Assembly: GCA_963674955.2 (NCBI GenBank) | Contig: CAXXKR010000001.1 | Coordinates: forward strand, 372,001 to 436,000 | DNA length: 64,000 bases | Source of the DNA: G963674955 sp963674955 | Lineage (GTDB): Bacteria; Desulfobacterota; Desulfovibrionia; Desulfovibrionales; Desulfovibrionaceae | Reading direction: 5' to 3' | Translations under genes and position numbers: made by a program | In this document: piece after piece, positions 49,017-57,335 of the stretch | Layout: each line of letters opens with the position of its first letter | How positions within the stretch are numbered: the stretch's first letter is position 1 | The notes under the pieces: generated by a model | What the model saw: the letters and a program-made list of their open reading frames with translations, nothing else | Database searches by the model: none | What the model was told of the DNA's origin: nothing

Positions 49017-50168
49017 ATGAAGAGCACCTCATCCCTTGCTGCGATTTTTTTGCGTTTTTTCCGTCTGGGCTGCACCGCCTTCGGCGGTCCGGCAATGATC
49101 CCCTACATTCGCGAGGCCGCCGTGGAGCGCGAGAAGTGGCTCACCGAGGACTCCTTCAAGCTGGGCATGGCTGCGGTCCAGAGCATGCCAGGAGCCACGG
49201 CCATGCAGATGGCCGCCTACGTCGGCTACAGGGCCGGCGGCCTGGGCGGAGCCCTGGCCGGTTACGTGGGCTTCGGACTGCCCGCCTTCGGCCTGATGCT
49301 TTTCCTTTCCTGGATTTATTTCACCTCCCGCAACGCCCCTGCGGTTCTCTCTCTGTTCGCCGGCCTCAAGGTCGTGGTGGTGGCCCTGATCCTCAACGCG
49401 GCCCTTGATTTATCCCGCCGCTATCTGACAACGCTCCTGGACAGGCTCCTGGCGCTGCTGGCCGGGGTCTGGCTGGGGCTGAGGGGCGACCCCCTCTTGG
49501 CTTTGGTCACGATCTGCCTGCTTTCGGTCTTTTTGTTCAGGGATTTGCACGCTCCAGGCCCCGAGTCCGGCCAGTCGCCCCGCCCCTCATTTAGGGATGC
49601 GGGCGTGATCCTGTTGGCGGCCCTGGCCGGACTTGTTCTGGTTTGGCTGGCATTCCCGGGACTGCTGGACATGGCGCTGATGATGATCAAGATAGATTTC
49701 TTCGCCTTTGGCGGCGGCTATGTTTCCTTGCCTCTGATGCTGCACGAAGTTGTACAGGCCAGAGGGTTGATGGCCGAAACGACATTCATGGACGGCATTG
49801 CATTGGGCCAGGTCACGCCTGGTCCCATCGTCATGAGCGCTGCGTTCGTAGGTTATGCGGTGTCCGGTTTTACAGGTGCCCTTGTGTCCACCCTTGCCGT
49901 TTTCAGCCCCTCGTTTTTCATCCTTGTCCTGTGCGTACCCTTTCTTGACCGGCTGGCTCGGTCCACTTTAGCCCAGAGAATTCTGCGGGGCAGCCTCGCG
50001 ACCCTGGCGGGGCTCATGGCCGCCATGGGCGGACGCTTCGCCCTCTCGCTTTCCTGGGGACCAGCGGAATTGGCCGTGGGGTTTTGCGCCCTCGCGGCCC
50101 TGCGTTTGGGCCTGGACATCCTTTGGGTCGTTTTGTTCTGCGCCGTATTGTCCATTCTGTTATTTTAA
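49017..50168 (+). CDS. chrA: Chromate transporter (CHR family)
   Basis: A 383-residue membrane protein made of two homologous halves. The first has LRFFRLGCTAFGGPAMIPYIREAAVEREKWL and VQSMPGATAMQMAAYVGYRAGG; the second has KIDFFAFGGGYVSLPLMLHEVV and IALGQVTPGPIVMSAAFVGYAVSG. These FGGP and GQxTPGP motifs define the CHR family, which exports chromate by proton exchange or imports sulfate-like anions in some hosts. Length is typical of the long form. AAGGA precedes the ATG. No chrB-type regulator is adjacent. Confidence 0.93.
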   Translation: MKSTSSLAAIFLRFFRLGCTAFGGPAMIPYIREAAVEREKWLTEDSFKLGMAAVQSMPGATAMQMAAYVGYRAGGLGGALAGYVGFGLPAFGLMLFLSWIYFTSRNAPAVLSLFAGLKVVVVALILNAALDLSRRYLTTLLDRLLALLAGVWLGLRGDPLLALVTICLLSVFLFRDLHAPGPESGQSPRPSFRDAGVILLAALAGLVLVWLAFPGLLDMALMMIKIDFFAFGGGYVSLPLMLHEVVQARGLMAETTFMDGIALGQVTPGPIVMSAAFVGYAVSGFTGALVSTLAVFSPSFFILVLCVPFLDRLARSTLAQRILRGSLATLAGLMAAMGGRFALSLSWGPAELAVGFCALAALRLGLDILWVVLFCAVLSILLF

Positions 50169-50352
50169 TACCTTCCTCGTATGATTTTTTGATAGTTGAC
50201 AGATCAAATATGTGTGGCTCTGCATGCCGGGCTGTATTTGTTGTGTATAAAAACCGAATATGCTATTTCCATAAGCAAAGTGCGGTTGAAAATATGTGTT
50301 TTCTTAGACACACATGAGCTTTGATCAACCAGTAACAGGTGGTGCCGATCAT

Positions 50353-52770
50353 ATGATGAGCCTGAAAAAGATTACTTTGCAGTCCAAACTGATGATGGGA
50401 ATGATTGCTGTTGTTGTTTTAACAGTGGCTTTGTTGGTGAGCGTGAACATGTGGCAGGTGACAAAGTCCGTGTCCGGTCTTGGGCGCACGTCCATGAAGT
50501 CTTATGCCGATGTTGTTTATTCCATGATGGAGATTCAGAACCAGATATTGTCCGAGAAGGTGCGTTTCGACCTGGGGCATATGCAAAGAGAGATTTCCAG
50601 ATTGGGACAGCCCATGCTTGACCATGAAAACACCATCAGCCTTGAGATCGTCAATCAGGTCACCAAGAACAAGGAGCAGGCGACCATACCACGCTTGATG
50701 TTCGGCCTGGATTCGGTGAACAATGATTTCACCCTGGTGGACAAGGTGCAGAAACAGGTGGGGGGGACCGCAACCATCTTTCAGCTTCTTCCGGGCAAGC
50801 TGCTCAGGGTTTCCACCAACGTCAAGAAACTGGACGGCAACCGGGCCGTGGGAACCTACATTCCCGACGACAGCGTGGTCTACAAGACCATCATGAAGGG
50901 CGAAACCTATTACGGCATCGCCTATGTGGTCAACGACTGGTATCAGACCGGCTACATGCCCTTCAAGGACCCGTACGGCAAGATCATCGGCGTGATCTAT
51001 GTGGGCAGGAAGATCATAACCCCGGCCTTCAGGGACATGGTGGTCAAGGCGAACGTGGCCGGCAAGGGCTACGGTTTCGTCTACAACAATAAAGGCGTCA
51101 CCCTGATGCATCCGGTGCTGGAAGGCGACACATTGGCCAAGCAGCCTTTTTGGAACAATTTCGAGGGAGTCGAGGAAGGGGTGGTCGAATACGAATTCAA
51201 GGGCGTGGCCAAGGAATGCTACGTCAGATACTTCGCTCCATGGGGCTGGTTTTTCGGATTCACCATGGACTCTTCTGATATGACCCACGGGGTAAATCAC
51301 AAGATATTCACGGCCAGTTCAGTCGGGGCTGCCGTGGCCATAGGCGCGGCCCTTCTGGTCATAATTATGATCATCCGGGCCACGACCAGACCGCTCAACT
51401 CCCTTAGCGAATACGCCTCGGCCGTTTCAAGGGGCGATTACTCGGCCAGGGTGGATTACGAGCCCAAAGACTCCATCAGCAAGACAATCGAGTCGGTAAG
51501 GCAGATGGTTCTTGATCTCAAGGAGAAACTCGGCTTTTCGCAAGGCATACTCAAGGGCATAAGCATTCCGTGCATTGTCTGCGACATGGAACAGCGCATC
51601 AGTTTCCTGAACCGGCACGCCCTCGACCTGTTCCAGAAGAAGGGCGCGCCCGAAGACTACCACGGGCAGACTCTTTCCTTTTTCTGTCAAGGGAAAGAGG
51701 GAGCGTTCGCCTATGCTGCGGATGTGCTCAAGAGCGGCAAGTCGGCGGAAGGAAAGGTTTTTCAGGGCCGGGGCGAAGAAGGGCGCGAATGTTATTGCCT
51801 GCTGGACTGTTCGTTGCTCAAGGATATTGACGGACAGGATCTCGGCGGCTTCGTGGTCTTCAGGGACATTACCGAAATAAAGAAGAATGAGGAGCAGATT
51901 GCTCAGCAGCGTGACGCCTTGCTGCAGATCGCGGGCGAGGCCGAGGAGATCGCGGAGCAGCTGTCCTCCTCCTCCGAGGAACTCTCCGCCCAGGTGGAGG
52001 AATCCAGCAGGGGGGCGGAATCCCAGATGGAGCGGGCCGGAGAGACATCCACGGCAATGGAGCAGATGAACTCCTCGGTCCTGGAAATCGCGAAGAACGC
52101 TTCCGACGCGGCGGAAAATGCGGACCAGACCAGACAAAAGGCTCGAGAGGGCGAGAAACAGGTTGCCGGTGTCGTGGGCACCATCATGAAGGTCCAGGAA
52201 AACGCCCTCAGCCTGAGGAAGAGCATGGACGAACTGGGCGGCCAGACGGACAGCATAGGCGCGGTCATCCAGGTCATCGAGGACATAGCCGATCAGACCA
52301 ACCTCTTGGCCCTGAACGCGGCCATCGAGGCCGCCCGGGCCGGGGACGCGGGTCGCGGGTTCGCCGTGGTGGCCGACGAGGTCCGCAAACTGGCCGAAAA
52401 GACCATGTCTGCAACCGGCGAGGTCAGCCAGGCCATTCAGGGCCTCCAGAGCGGTGCAAGCCGGAATATCAAGGCCACCGAGGCGGCCGTCGAATTCATT
52501 GCCGAAAGCACGGAAGCGGCCAAGGAGTCTGGCCAGTTGCTGTCCGACATTGTGCACATGGTCGAGGGGACGGCCGACAAGGTCCGCAACATCGCCACGG
52601 CGGCCGAGGAACAGTCCGCCACCAGCGAGGAAATCAACCGGGCCACTGACGAGGTAAACACCATATCCACGGAAACGGCCCAGGCCATGCGCGAGTCTTC
52701 CCAGGCCATATCCGGGATGGCCCTGCTGACGTCCAACCTCAAGAAGCTCATCGGCCGCATGCGCCAATAG
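50353..52770 (+). CDS. Methyl-accepting chemotaxis protein (Cache, HAMP, PAS)
   Basis: An 805-residue chemoreceptor. Helix one (LMMGMIAVVVLTVALLVSVNMW) leads to a periplasmic Cache 3/Cache 2 sensor of about 260 residues (VGGTATIFQLLPGKLLRVSTNVKKLDGNRAVGTYI; AGKGYGFVYNNKGVTLMHPVLEGD). Helix two (VGAAVAIGAALLVIIMIIRA) is followed by HAMP, a PAS domain (about 400-510; GISIPCIVCDMEQRISFLNRHAL) with three Cys, and a full signalling domain (DQTNLLALNAAIEAARAGDAGRGFAVVADEVRKLAEKT). It lacks the CheR pentapeptide. The ATG at 50353 follows AGGTGG; a longer frame from 50314 is possible. It precedes the converging motB gene. Confidence 0.95.
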   Translation: MMSLKKITLQSKLMMGMIAVVVLTVALLVSVNMWQVTKSVSGLGRTSMKSYADVVYSMMEIQNQILSEKVRFDLGHMQREISRLGQPMLDHENTISLEIVNQVTKNKEQATIPRLMFGLDSVNNDFTLVDKVQKQVGGTATIFQLLPGKLLRVSTNVKKLDGNRAVGTYIPDDSVVYKTIMKGETYYGIAYVVNDWYQTGYMPFKDPYGKIIGVIYVGRKIITPAFRDMVVKANVAGKGYGFVYNNKGVTLMHPVLEGDTLAKQPFWNNFEGVEEGVVEYEFKGVAKECYVRYFAPWGWFFGFTMDSSDMTHGVNHKIFTASSVGAAVAIGAALLVIIMIIRATTRPLNSLSEYASAVSRGDYSARVDYEPKDSISKTIESVRQMVLDLKEKLGFSQGILKGISIPCIVCDMEQRISFLNRHALDLFQKKGAPEDYHGQTLSFFCQGKEGAFAYAADVLKSGKSAEGKVFQGRGEEGRECYCLLDCSLLKDIDGQDLGGFVVFRDITEIKKNEEQIAQQRDALLQIAGEAEEIAEQLSSSSEELSAQVEESSRGAESQMERAGETSTAMEQMNSSVLEIAKNASDAAENADQTRQKAREGEKQVAGVVGTIMKVQENALSLRKSMDELGGQTDSIGAVIQVIEDIADQTNLLALNAAIEAARAGDAGRGFAVVADEVRKLAEKTMSATGEVSQAIQGLQSGASRNIKATEAAVEFIAESTEAAKESGQLLSDIVHMVEGTADKVRNIATAAEEQSATSEEINRATDEVNTISTETAQAMRESSQAISGMALLTSNLKKLIGRMRQ

Positions 52771-52842
52771 CTGCCGCACAACGCGTTGAAACAAGGGTCC
52801 GCTCCGCAGGGGGCGGGCCTTTTCAGTTTTGTTCGTTTTTGC

Positions 52843-53544
52843 TCAGTCCACGGGATGGACCAGGATGGTAACGCGTCTGTTCTTGGCCTGGTTGGCCGGG
52901 ACGGGAAGCCCCTTTTTGTCGAGATTGGGGGCCACGGGCCTTGTGTCGGCCAGCCCGACCACCCTGACCTTTTCACGGTCAAAGCCGTTGGAAATGAAGT
53001 GGCGGGCCACGGCCGAGGCGCGGGCCGAGGAAAGCTCCCAGTTGGAGGGATATTTGCCCGAATGGATTGGGATGTCGTCGGTATGCCCTTCAATGGTCAG
53101 GCCGTAAGCCGTTTGCATGAGCGGCCCCGAGATGTGATCCAGTATCTCCAGGGCCTTGGGGGTCAGGTCGGCCTGGCCGAGTTCGAAAAGCAGGGCTCCG
53201 GGCAGGTTGATGGCCACGGCCCGGGGCTTGAGTTTCAGTTCCAGCCCTTCCTCGCGTCCCACCAGGCGGCTCAGCTCCAGCTGCAACTCGAAAAGATTTT
53301 TCGGAGCCTTTTCTCCCTCAGGCGTCAAATTTTGCGATGTCTGGCGCTCCTTGCCGCCCATTGCCTCGGACATGATGGCCGACATGGCTTCGTATTTTTC
53401 CGTGTCAACCACCGTCACCGTGAACATCAGGGCGAAGAAGCAGAGCAACAACGTCATCATGTCGGCCAGGGTCAGCGCCCAGCCGGGATTTTTCGGAATC
53501 CGCTGCTCCGTCTTGTTGTTGAAGCTGTTGGGAAACGGCTGCAT
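52843..53544 (-). CDS. motB: Flagellar stator protein MotB
   Basis: A 233-residue protein. Its N-terminal helix (WALTLADMMTLLLCFFALMFTVT) carries the plug-and-channel Asp in LADMMT, the proton- or sodium-binding residue. The OmpA-like C-terminal domain (LTIEGHTDDIPIHSGKYPSNWELSSARASAVARHFISNG) binds peptidoglycan. GGAGG lies 6 bases before the ATG at 53544. It is 13 bases after motA. The conserved Asp and the OmpA signature are intact. Ion choice cannot be told from the sequence. Confidence 0.95.
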   Translation of the reverse strand: MQPFPNSFNNKTEQRIPKNPGWALTLADMMTLLLCFFALMFTVTVVDTEKYEAMSAIMSEAMGGKERQTSQNLTPEGEKAPKNLFELQLELSRLVGREEGLELKLKPRAVAINLPGALLFELGQADLTPKALEILDHISGPLMQTAYGLTIEGHTDDIPIHSGKYPSNWELSSARASAVARHFISNGFDREKVRVVGLADTRPVAPNLDKKGLPVPANQAKNRRVTILVHPVD

Positions 53545-53557
53545 GTCGGGCCTCCGG

Positions 53558-54328
53558 TCAGGCCTTGACCGATGTCCACTTCCGCGGGGGCAGGTAGCCC
53601 ATGAGCTTGTCGCGGACAATGGGCGCTGGGGTCTTGTCCTTGATGAACAGGATGCCGTCCCTGATGACGCACATGAGGATCGTCCTTTCCTCCACGCGCT
53701 TTTCCACCTTCACGGCGATGGGCGTGAAAAAGAGGTTGGCGAAAAGAGCTCCGTACAGGGTGGTGGTCAGGGCCGTGGCCATTGCCGGTCCGATCTTGGT
53801 GATGTCTCCGCCCATGCCCTGCATCATGGCGATGAGGCCGATGAGGGTGCCGATGATCCCGAAGGCGGGGGAAAGGGTGGCCATTGTCCTGTATATTCCG
53901 GCCGAAGACAGTTCCTGGTCGTGGAACTGCTGAATCCTGTTGTTCAGGATTTCCTCCAGTTCCTTTTCGTTGTATCCGTCCACCAGCATTTGCAGGCCGC
54001 CGCGCATGAATTCGTTTTCAACGCCCTTGATCAGCTTTTCCAGGTGCTGGTCGCCCTTGGCCCCGACCTTTCTGGACAAATCCACCAGGACGTTGATGTA
54101 GTTGCTGGTGGGCAGTTCCTCGGCCTTGAGGGCGGTCATGAACACGCCGAAAACGCGCATGACCTCTTTCAGGGGATAGCAGATGAAGGTGGCGGCTATG
54201 GTTCCGCCGCAAACGATGGCGATGCCCGGCAGGTTGATGAAGACCTCCACCGAGTCCGTGGCCGAGTATGTGGCCGCGCAGAGGATGATGACCCCGAAGA
54301 CTATGCCGAAGATTGTGGCGATGTTCAC
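53558..54328 (-). CDS. motA: Flagellar stator protein MotA (MotA/PomA)
   Basis: A 256-residue four-helix stator subunit. It has ATIFGIVFGVIILCAATY, INLPGIAIVCGGTIAATFICYPL, and the channel pair SPAFGIIGTLIGLIAMMQ and ATALTTTLYGALFANLFFTPIA. The cytoplasmic loop between helices two and three would contact FliG. The start codon is GTG, and TAGTG joins it to the upstream gene's stop (1-base overlap), so translation is coupled. It forms a stator with MotB. Confidence 0.95.
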   Translation of the reverse strand: MNIATIFGIVFGVIILCAATYSATDSVEVFINLPGIAIVCGGTIAATFICYPLKEVMRVFGVFMTALKAEELPTSNYINVLVDLSRKVGAKGDQHLEKLIKGVENEFMRGGLQMLVDGYNEKELEEILNNRIQQFHDQELSSAGIYRTMATLSPAFGIIGTLIGLIAMMQGMGGDITKIGPAMATALTTTLYGALFANLFFTPIAVKVEKRVEERTILMCVIRDGILFIKDKTPAPIVRDKLMGYLPPRKWTSVKA

Positions 54329-55494
54329 TAGATGGAAACTCCTTTGGCCGTCTTGATCAGGCCGATGAGCTCATCCTGCACATCCAGGGCTTCGCTTTCG
54401 TCCACGACCTCGCGCCTGTCGGCTTCGTCCTTGACGATGGTGGCGATCTTCTTGGCCAGGTTTCCCAGGATTTTCTTTCTGGCGTCTTCATGGGCCACGG
54501 CCAAGAGCACCCCGATCTTGTAATAGCCCATGGTGGCGAAGGTGTCCTTCAGGGTGGCGTTGTCCACGTAGACGATGTCGTTGACGTCTTCCAGGTCCTG
54601 AATTTTCTTCTTCTTGCGCTTGACCGACTTGAAAAAATCCGGCCCCTGCTCCTTGGCCCAGTTCAGGGTGTTTTTTCTGGAAAAGGTGAAAAGGGTTTCA
54701 GGTATTTCCTGCTGGGCCATCTTGCCGTAGATGATCTCGGGAGTGCTTTCCACCTCCTGGGCCAGGTCGTAGATGTCGATATGCTCCAGCTCGGGTCCGT
54801 TGCGTTCGCTTTTCTTCAACTCACGGTAGAGGTTGAGCGCGACCTTGTAGAAGGTTCCGGGACTTGAGAGCTTGATGTACTTTTCCTCAAAGGCCTTGCC
54901 GGCCTTGCGGATGCTGATTTCGACGATCTTCAGGCTGGCCAGCTGCTTGATGACGCCCTCCACCTCCTGCTGGGAGACCACGATGATGTCCTTGATGTCC
55001 CTGCTGAGGTCCAGGACGTTGAGGCCCAGGGAATGGTTGGGGTTTTTTTTGGCCGCGGCCCCGGACAAGGCTGTGTGGGCCTTGTAGGCCAACTCGAGAA
55101 TCTTGCAGATGCTCAGGAAGGAATTTTTGTGGTTCATGGAGCCGGACCTTGATTCGGCCTTTTCCAGCCTGCGGGTCAGCAGCTTGGTCAGATGCCTGAT
55201 GGTCTTGGGGCTTTCCTTGAGCAGGTTCCCGACAAAGGTCTTGGTCAGGACCATGAGCTCACAGAATTCCGCCGCCTCTGCGCTGGTGGTCCGGTCGGCT
55301 CCCGCCAGGGCGCCCAGCTCTCCGAATATTTCCCCCTGGCCGAGCCGGTCCAGCAGAATCCGCTTGTTGTTCCGCAAACGGTAGATGTTCACCGATCCCT
55401 TCTTGATCATAAAGGCGGTTGTGCCCTTTTGACCCTCCTGGAAAATGTTTTGGCCCTTGTAAAAACTTTTTATGTTTTGGATGTCTCCGGCCAT
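54328..55494 (-). CDS. Cyclic-nucleotide-binding / winged-helix / FliG-like fusion
   Basis: A 388-residue protein with three parts. Residues about 10-125 are a cNMP-binding domain (IFQEGQKGTTAFMIKKGSVNIY; GEIFGELGALAGADRTTSAEA). Residues about 165-225 read as a Crp-type winged helix (LDLSRDIKDIIVVSQQEVEGVIKQLASLKIVEI). Residues 301-388 (LEDVNDIVYVDNATLKDTF; EDARKKILGNLAKKIATIVKDE) follow the layout of the FliG C-terminal domain, including the LLxxxDxxxL and KIxxNxxKRxAxxxxxD positions. A link from cNMP signalling to the flagellar motor is inferred from its TAGTG junction with motA. The FliG-like part needs an HMM search to confirm. Confidence 0.72.
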   Translation of the reverse strand: MAGDIQNIKSFYKGQNIFQEGQKGTTAFMIKKGSVNIYRLRNNKRILLDRLGQGEIFGELGALAGADRTTSAEAAEFCELMVLTKTFVGNLLKESPKTIRHLTKLLTRRLEKAESRSGSMNHKNSFLSICKILELAYKAHTALSGAAAKKNPNHSLGLNVLDLSRDIKDIIVVSQQEVEGVIKQLASLKIVEISIRKAGKAFEEKYIKLSSPGTFYKVALNLYRELKKSERNGPELEHIDIYDLAQEVESTPEIIYGKMAQQEIPETLFTFSRKNTLNWAKEQGPDFFKSVKRKKKKIQDLEDVNDIVYVDNATLKDTFATMGYYKIGVLLAVAHEDARKKILGNLAKKIATIVKDEADRREVVDESEALDVQDELIGLIKTAKGVSI

Positions 55495-55640
55495 GATCTA
55501 CCTTTTCGCCAAAATGTGAGCATTGAGAATGGTTTTTGCCTGTTAAGAAAGCCTAGCTTCTTTTTTCAAAAAAAACAATAAGCATTGACAGATTGCGAGG
55601 CGCCAGAAGGCATTGGGCCGTTGCGGCATGCAAAAAGGAC

Positions 55641-55667
55641 TTGCGTTTTTCAGGTCTCGGCTATATT
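55641..55667 (+). promoter_or_regulatory. Possible bactofilin promoter
   Basis: TTGCGT (55641-55646) and TATATT (55662-55667) lie 15 bases apart, about 70 bases before the bactofilin start. The -35 is fair and the spacing is short. Confidence 0.3.
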
Positions 55668-55738
55668 AATTTGTGTTCCAAGAAGTGATCCTGTTATCAT
55701 GTGTATGTATACAAACCGTGCAACCCGCAAGGCGTAAA

Positions 55739-56170
55739 ATGAAATTTCTTAAAGGTTCCGAATCTTCATCCAATGATCTCAATGCCTTTCTCGGTGCAGG
55801 AACCGAGTATACGGGCAAATTGAGCTTCAGCGGCACTGTCCGCATAGACGGCGCGTTCAGCGGCGAGATTTCTTCCGAGGGCACGCTGGTCCTTGGCAAG
55901 GACGCATCCATAAGGGGTCAGGTGCGCGTGGAGAGGCTGGCCTGCAACGGAAAGATATTCGGCGACGTCGAATGTCGGACCAAGGCCGTGCTCCAAAGCC
56001 AGGCCGTGCTTGAGGGCAGCCTGAGAACTCCCGCCCTGGTTGTGGAAGAGGGCGCGTCCATCGAGGGCAACGTCGAGATGTACAAGCTCTCATCCAGGAG
56101 CCTGGAATCCAGCGCCGCCCCAATGATCGAGACAAAAACGTCGTCCGACGAGGACGAGGACAGTTATTAG
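55739..56170 (+). CDS. Bactofilin
   Basis: A 143-residue protein with a short N-terminal tail, a right-handed beta-helix core (EYTGKLSFSGTVRIDGAFSGEISSEGTLVLG; KIFGDVECRTKAVLQSQAVLEGSLRTPALVVEEGASIEG) and a Ser/Asp-rich tail. Its hexapeptide-like repeats are the bactofilin signature. Bactofilins form polar or lateral filaments that place cell-wall enzymes, stalks or chemosensory parts. AAGG precedes the ATG at 55739. A 50-residue protein follows 13 bases later. No LytM partner is nearby. Confidence 0.93.
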   Translation: MKFLKGSESSSNDLNAFLGAGTEYTGKLSFSGTVRIDGAFSGEISSEGTLVLGKDASIRGQVRVERLACNGKIFGDVECRTKAVLQSQAVLEGSLRTPALVVEEGASIEGNVEMYKLSSRSLESSAAPMIETKTSSDEDEDSY

Positions 56171-56183
56171 GAGGCCTTGGCCC

Positions 56184-56336
56184 ATGTATCAGTTGGTAGC
56201 CTGTTATCTGGACAAGGAAGAAGTCCTTTATGTCGCCGAGAATGTCCTGGACGTGGAGTTGATGCGCCAAAGGCATCTGCGCTCCATCGCCCTGGGCAGT
56301 GTGGAAATCCGCAAGGTTGAAAAGGACGGGAAATAG
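56184..56336 (+). CDS. Small protein downstream of bactofilin
   Basis: A 50-residue protein (MYQLVACYLDKEEVLYVAEN... ending in KVEKDGK) that is too short for the usual length filter. AGGAGG lies 9 bases before the ATG, a strong ribosome site, and the gene follows bactofilin by 13 bases. The composition is normal for a folded small protein with a helical middle. No family is recognised. It may be a bactofilin partner. Confidence 0.65.
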   Translation: MYQLVACYLDKEEVLYVAENVLDVELMRQRHLRSIALGSVEIRKVEKDGK

Positions 56337-56355
56337 GTTTTTTGTTCTTTCCGGC

Positions 56356-57045
56356 TTAGCCCAGGGCCATGTCCACGGCGGCCAGGGAATGGATTTCCGT
56401 GGTGTCGAACAGCGGCAGGGCCGGGTTCGAGTCTTTCAGGAGCAACGGTATTTCCGTGCAGCCAAGCACAACGCCCTGCGCGCCTTGTTTCGCCATTTCA
56501 GAGATGATCCTCAGATATTCGCGTCGTGATTCGTCCCTGAAGCGTCCCAGACACAATTCATCCATTATAACGCAGTGGGCTATCTCCATGTCTTTCAGAC
56601 CGGGGATGACCGTCTCAATACCTTTTTGGGCCAGTTTGTCCCTGTAGAAATTCAGTTCCATGGTGGGCAGGGTTCCGAGCAGGCCGACCTTGTCCAGTCC
56701 CGCCTCTGCGATTTTGTCCGCAGTCGCCTCGGCTATGTGCAGCAGGGGAATGTCCACGCTTTTGCTCACTTCTCCCGCCACCATGTGCATGGTGTTGGTG
56801 CAGATCAGAATCATGTCGGCCCCGGCGTTTTCCAGTCTTACGGCCTCGTTGCGGAGGATGTTCGCGGCCTCGTCCCAATTCCTGTTTTTCAGGATGGGCG
56901 CAATCTCCGTGAAGTTCACGGATGAAAGCAGGATTTTTGCGCTGTTCAGGCCGCCCAGCCTGCGGGCCGTCTCGCGGTTGATGATTCGGTAATAGTCCAG
57001 TGTGGATTCCCAGCTCATGCCGCCGATGAGTCCGATGGTTTTCAT
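56356..57045 (-). CDS. Aspartate/glutamate racemase family protein
   Basis: A 229-residue enzyme. It has GLIGGMSWESTLDYYRIINRE, the first catalytic Cys in ILICTNTMHM, and the second in VLGCTEIPLL. The spacing and the GGMSWEST opening fit amino-acid racemase group YgeA/RacX. It would interconvert D- and L-aspartate or glutamate (or another amino acid) without a cofactor. AAGGTG precedes the ATG at 57045. Both Cys are present. The true substrate is not determinable here. Confidence 0.92.
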   Translation of the reverse strand: MKTIGLIGGMSWESTLDYYRIINRETARRLGGLNSAKILLSSVNFTEIAPILKNRNWDEAANILRNEAVRLENAGADMILICTNTMHMVAGEVSKSVDIPLLHIAEATADKIAEAGLDKVGLLGTLPTMELNFYRDKLAQKGIETVIPGLKDMEIAHCVIMDELCLGRFRDESRREYLRIISEMAKQGAQGVVLGCTEIPLLLKDSNPALPLFDTTEIHSLAAVDMALG

Positions 57046-57049
57046 GTGG

Positions 57050-57322
57050 CTACACCTTGTCCATGAAGATGAGAACGCCAAGGGTGATGAAGCCAGCAGC
57101 TGCGACCCGACGCATCAGGTCCGGGGAAACGTAGCGGCAGATGAATTGCGCGGCCAGAACCCCCAGGAAGCTGACCAGCACCAGGGCCAGGGAGGCCCCC
57201 AGGAAAACCGTCCAGGGCTTTTCGGATTTGGCGGCCATGAGCACGCAGGCCAGTTGAGTCTTGTCTCCCAGTTCGGCGACGAAAAGGGTGCCGAAGGTTG
57301 TGGCAAGCAGTTTCCAGTCCAT
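57050..57322 (-). CDS. TMEM165/GDT1 family membrane protein (half-size)
   Basis: A 90-residue membrane protein with three helices. It contains the family motif ELGDKTQLA, which binds Ca2+ or Mn2+. Full-length relatives have two copies of this unit; here one copy exists, so the working unit is probably a homodimer, as in many prokaryotes. It would move Mn2+ or Ca2+ across the inner membrane. It starts 13 bases after the gate-domain gene and 4 bases before the racemase gene, all in one direction. Confidence 0.9.
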   Translation of the reverse strand: MDWKLLATTFGTLFVAELGDKTQLACVLMAAKSEKPWTVFLGASLALVLVSFLGVLAAQFICRYVSPDLMRRVAAAGFITLGVLIFMDKV

Positions 57323-57335
57323 GTCGTCTCCTTGT

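Noticed and set aside
51427..52794. 455-codon minus-strand frame opposite the second chemoreceptor
   Set aside because: Same reasoning: shadow of a well-supported gene.
55545..55566. Stem AAGAAAGC/GCTTCTT followed by TTTTTT on the plus strand
   Set aside because: Terminator-like, but no plus-strand gene precedes it and the stem has a bulge; it lies in the leader of the cNMP/FliG-like gene.
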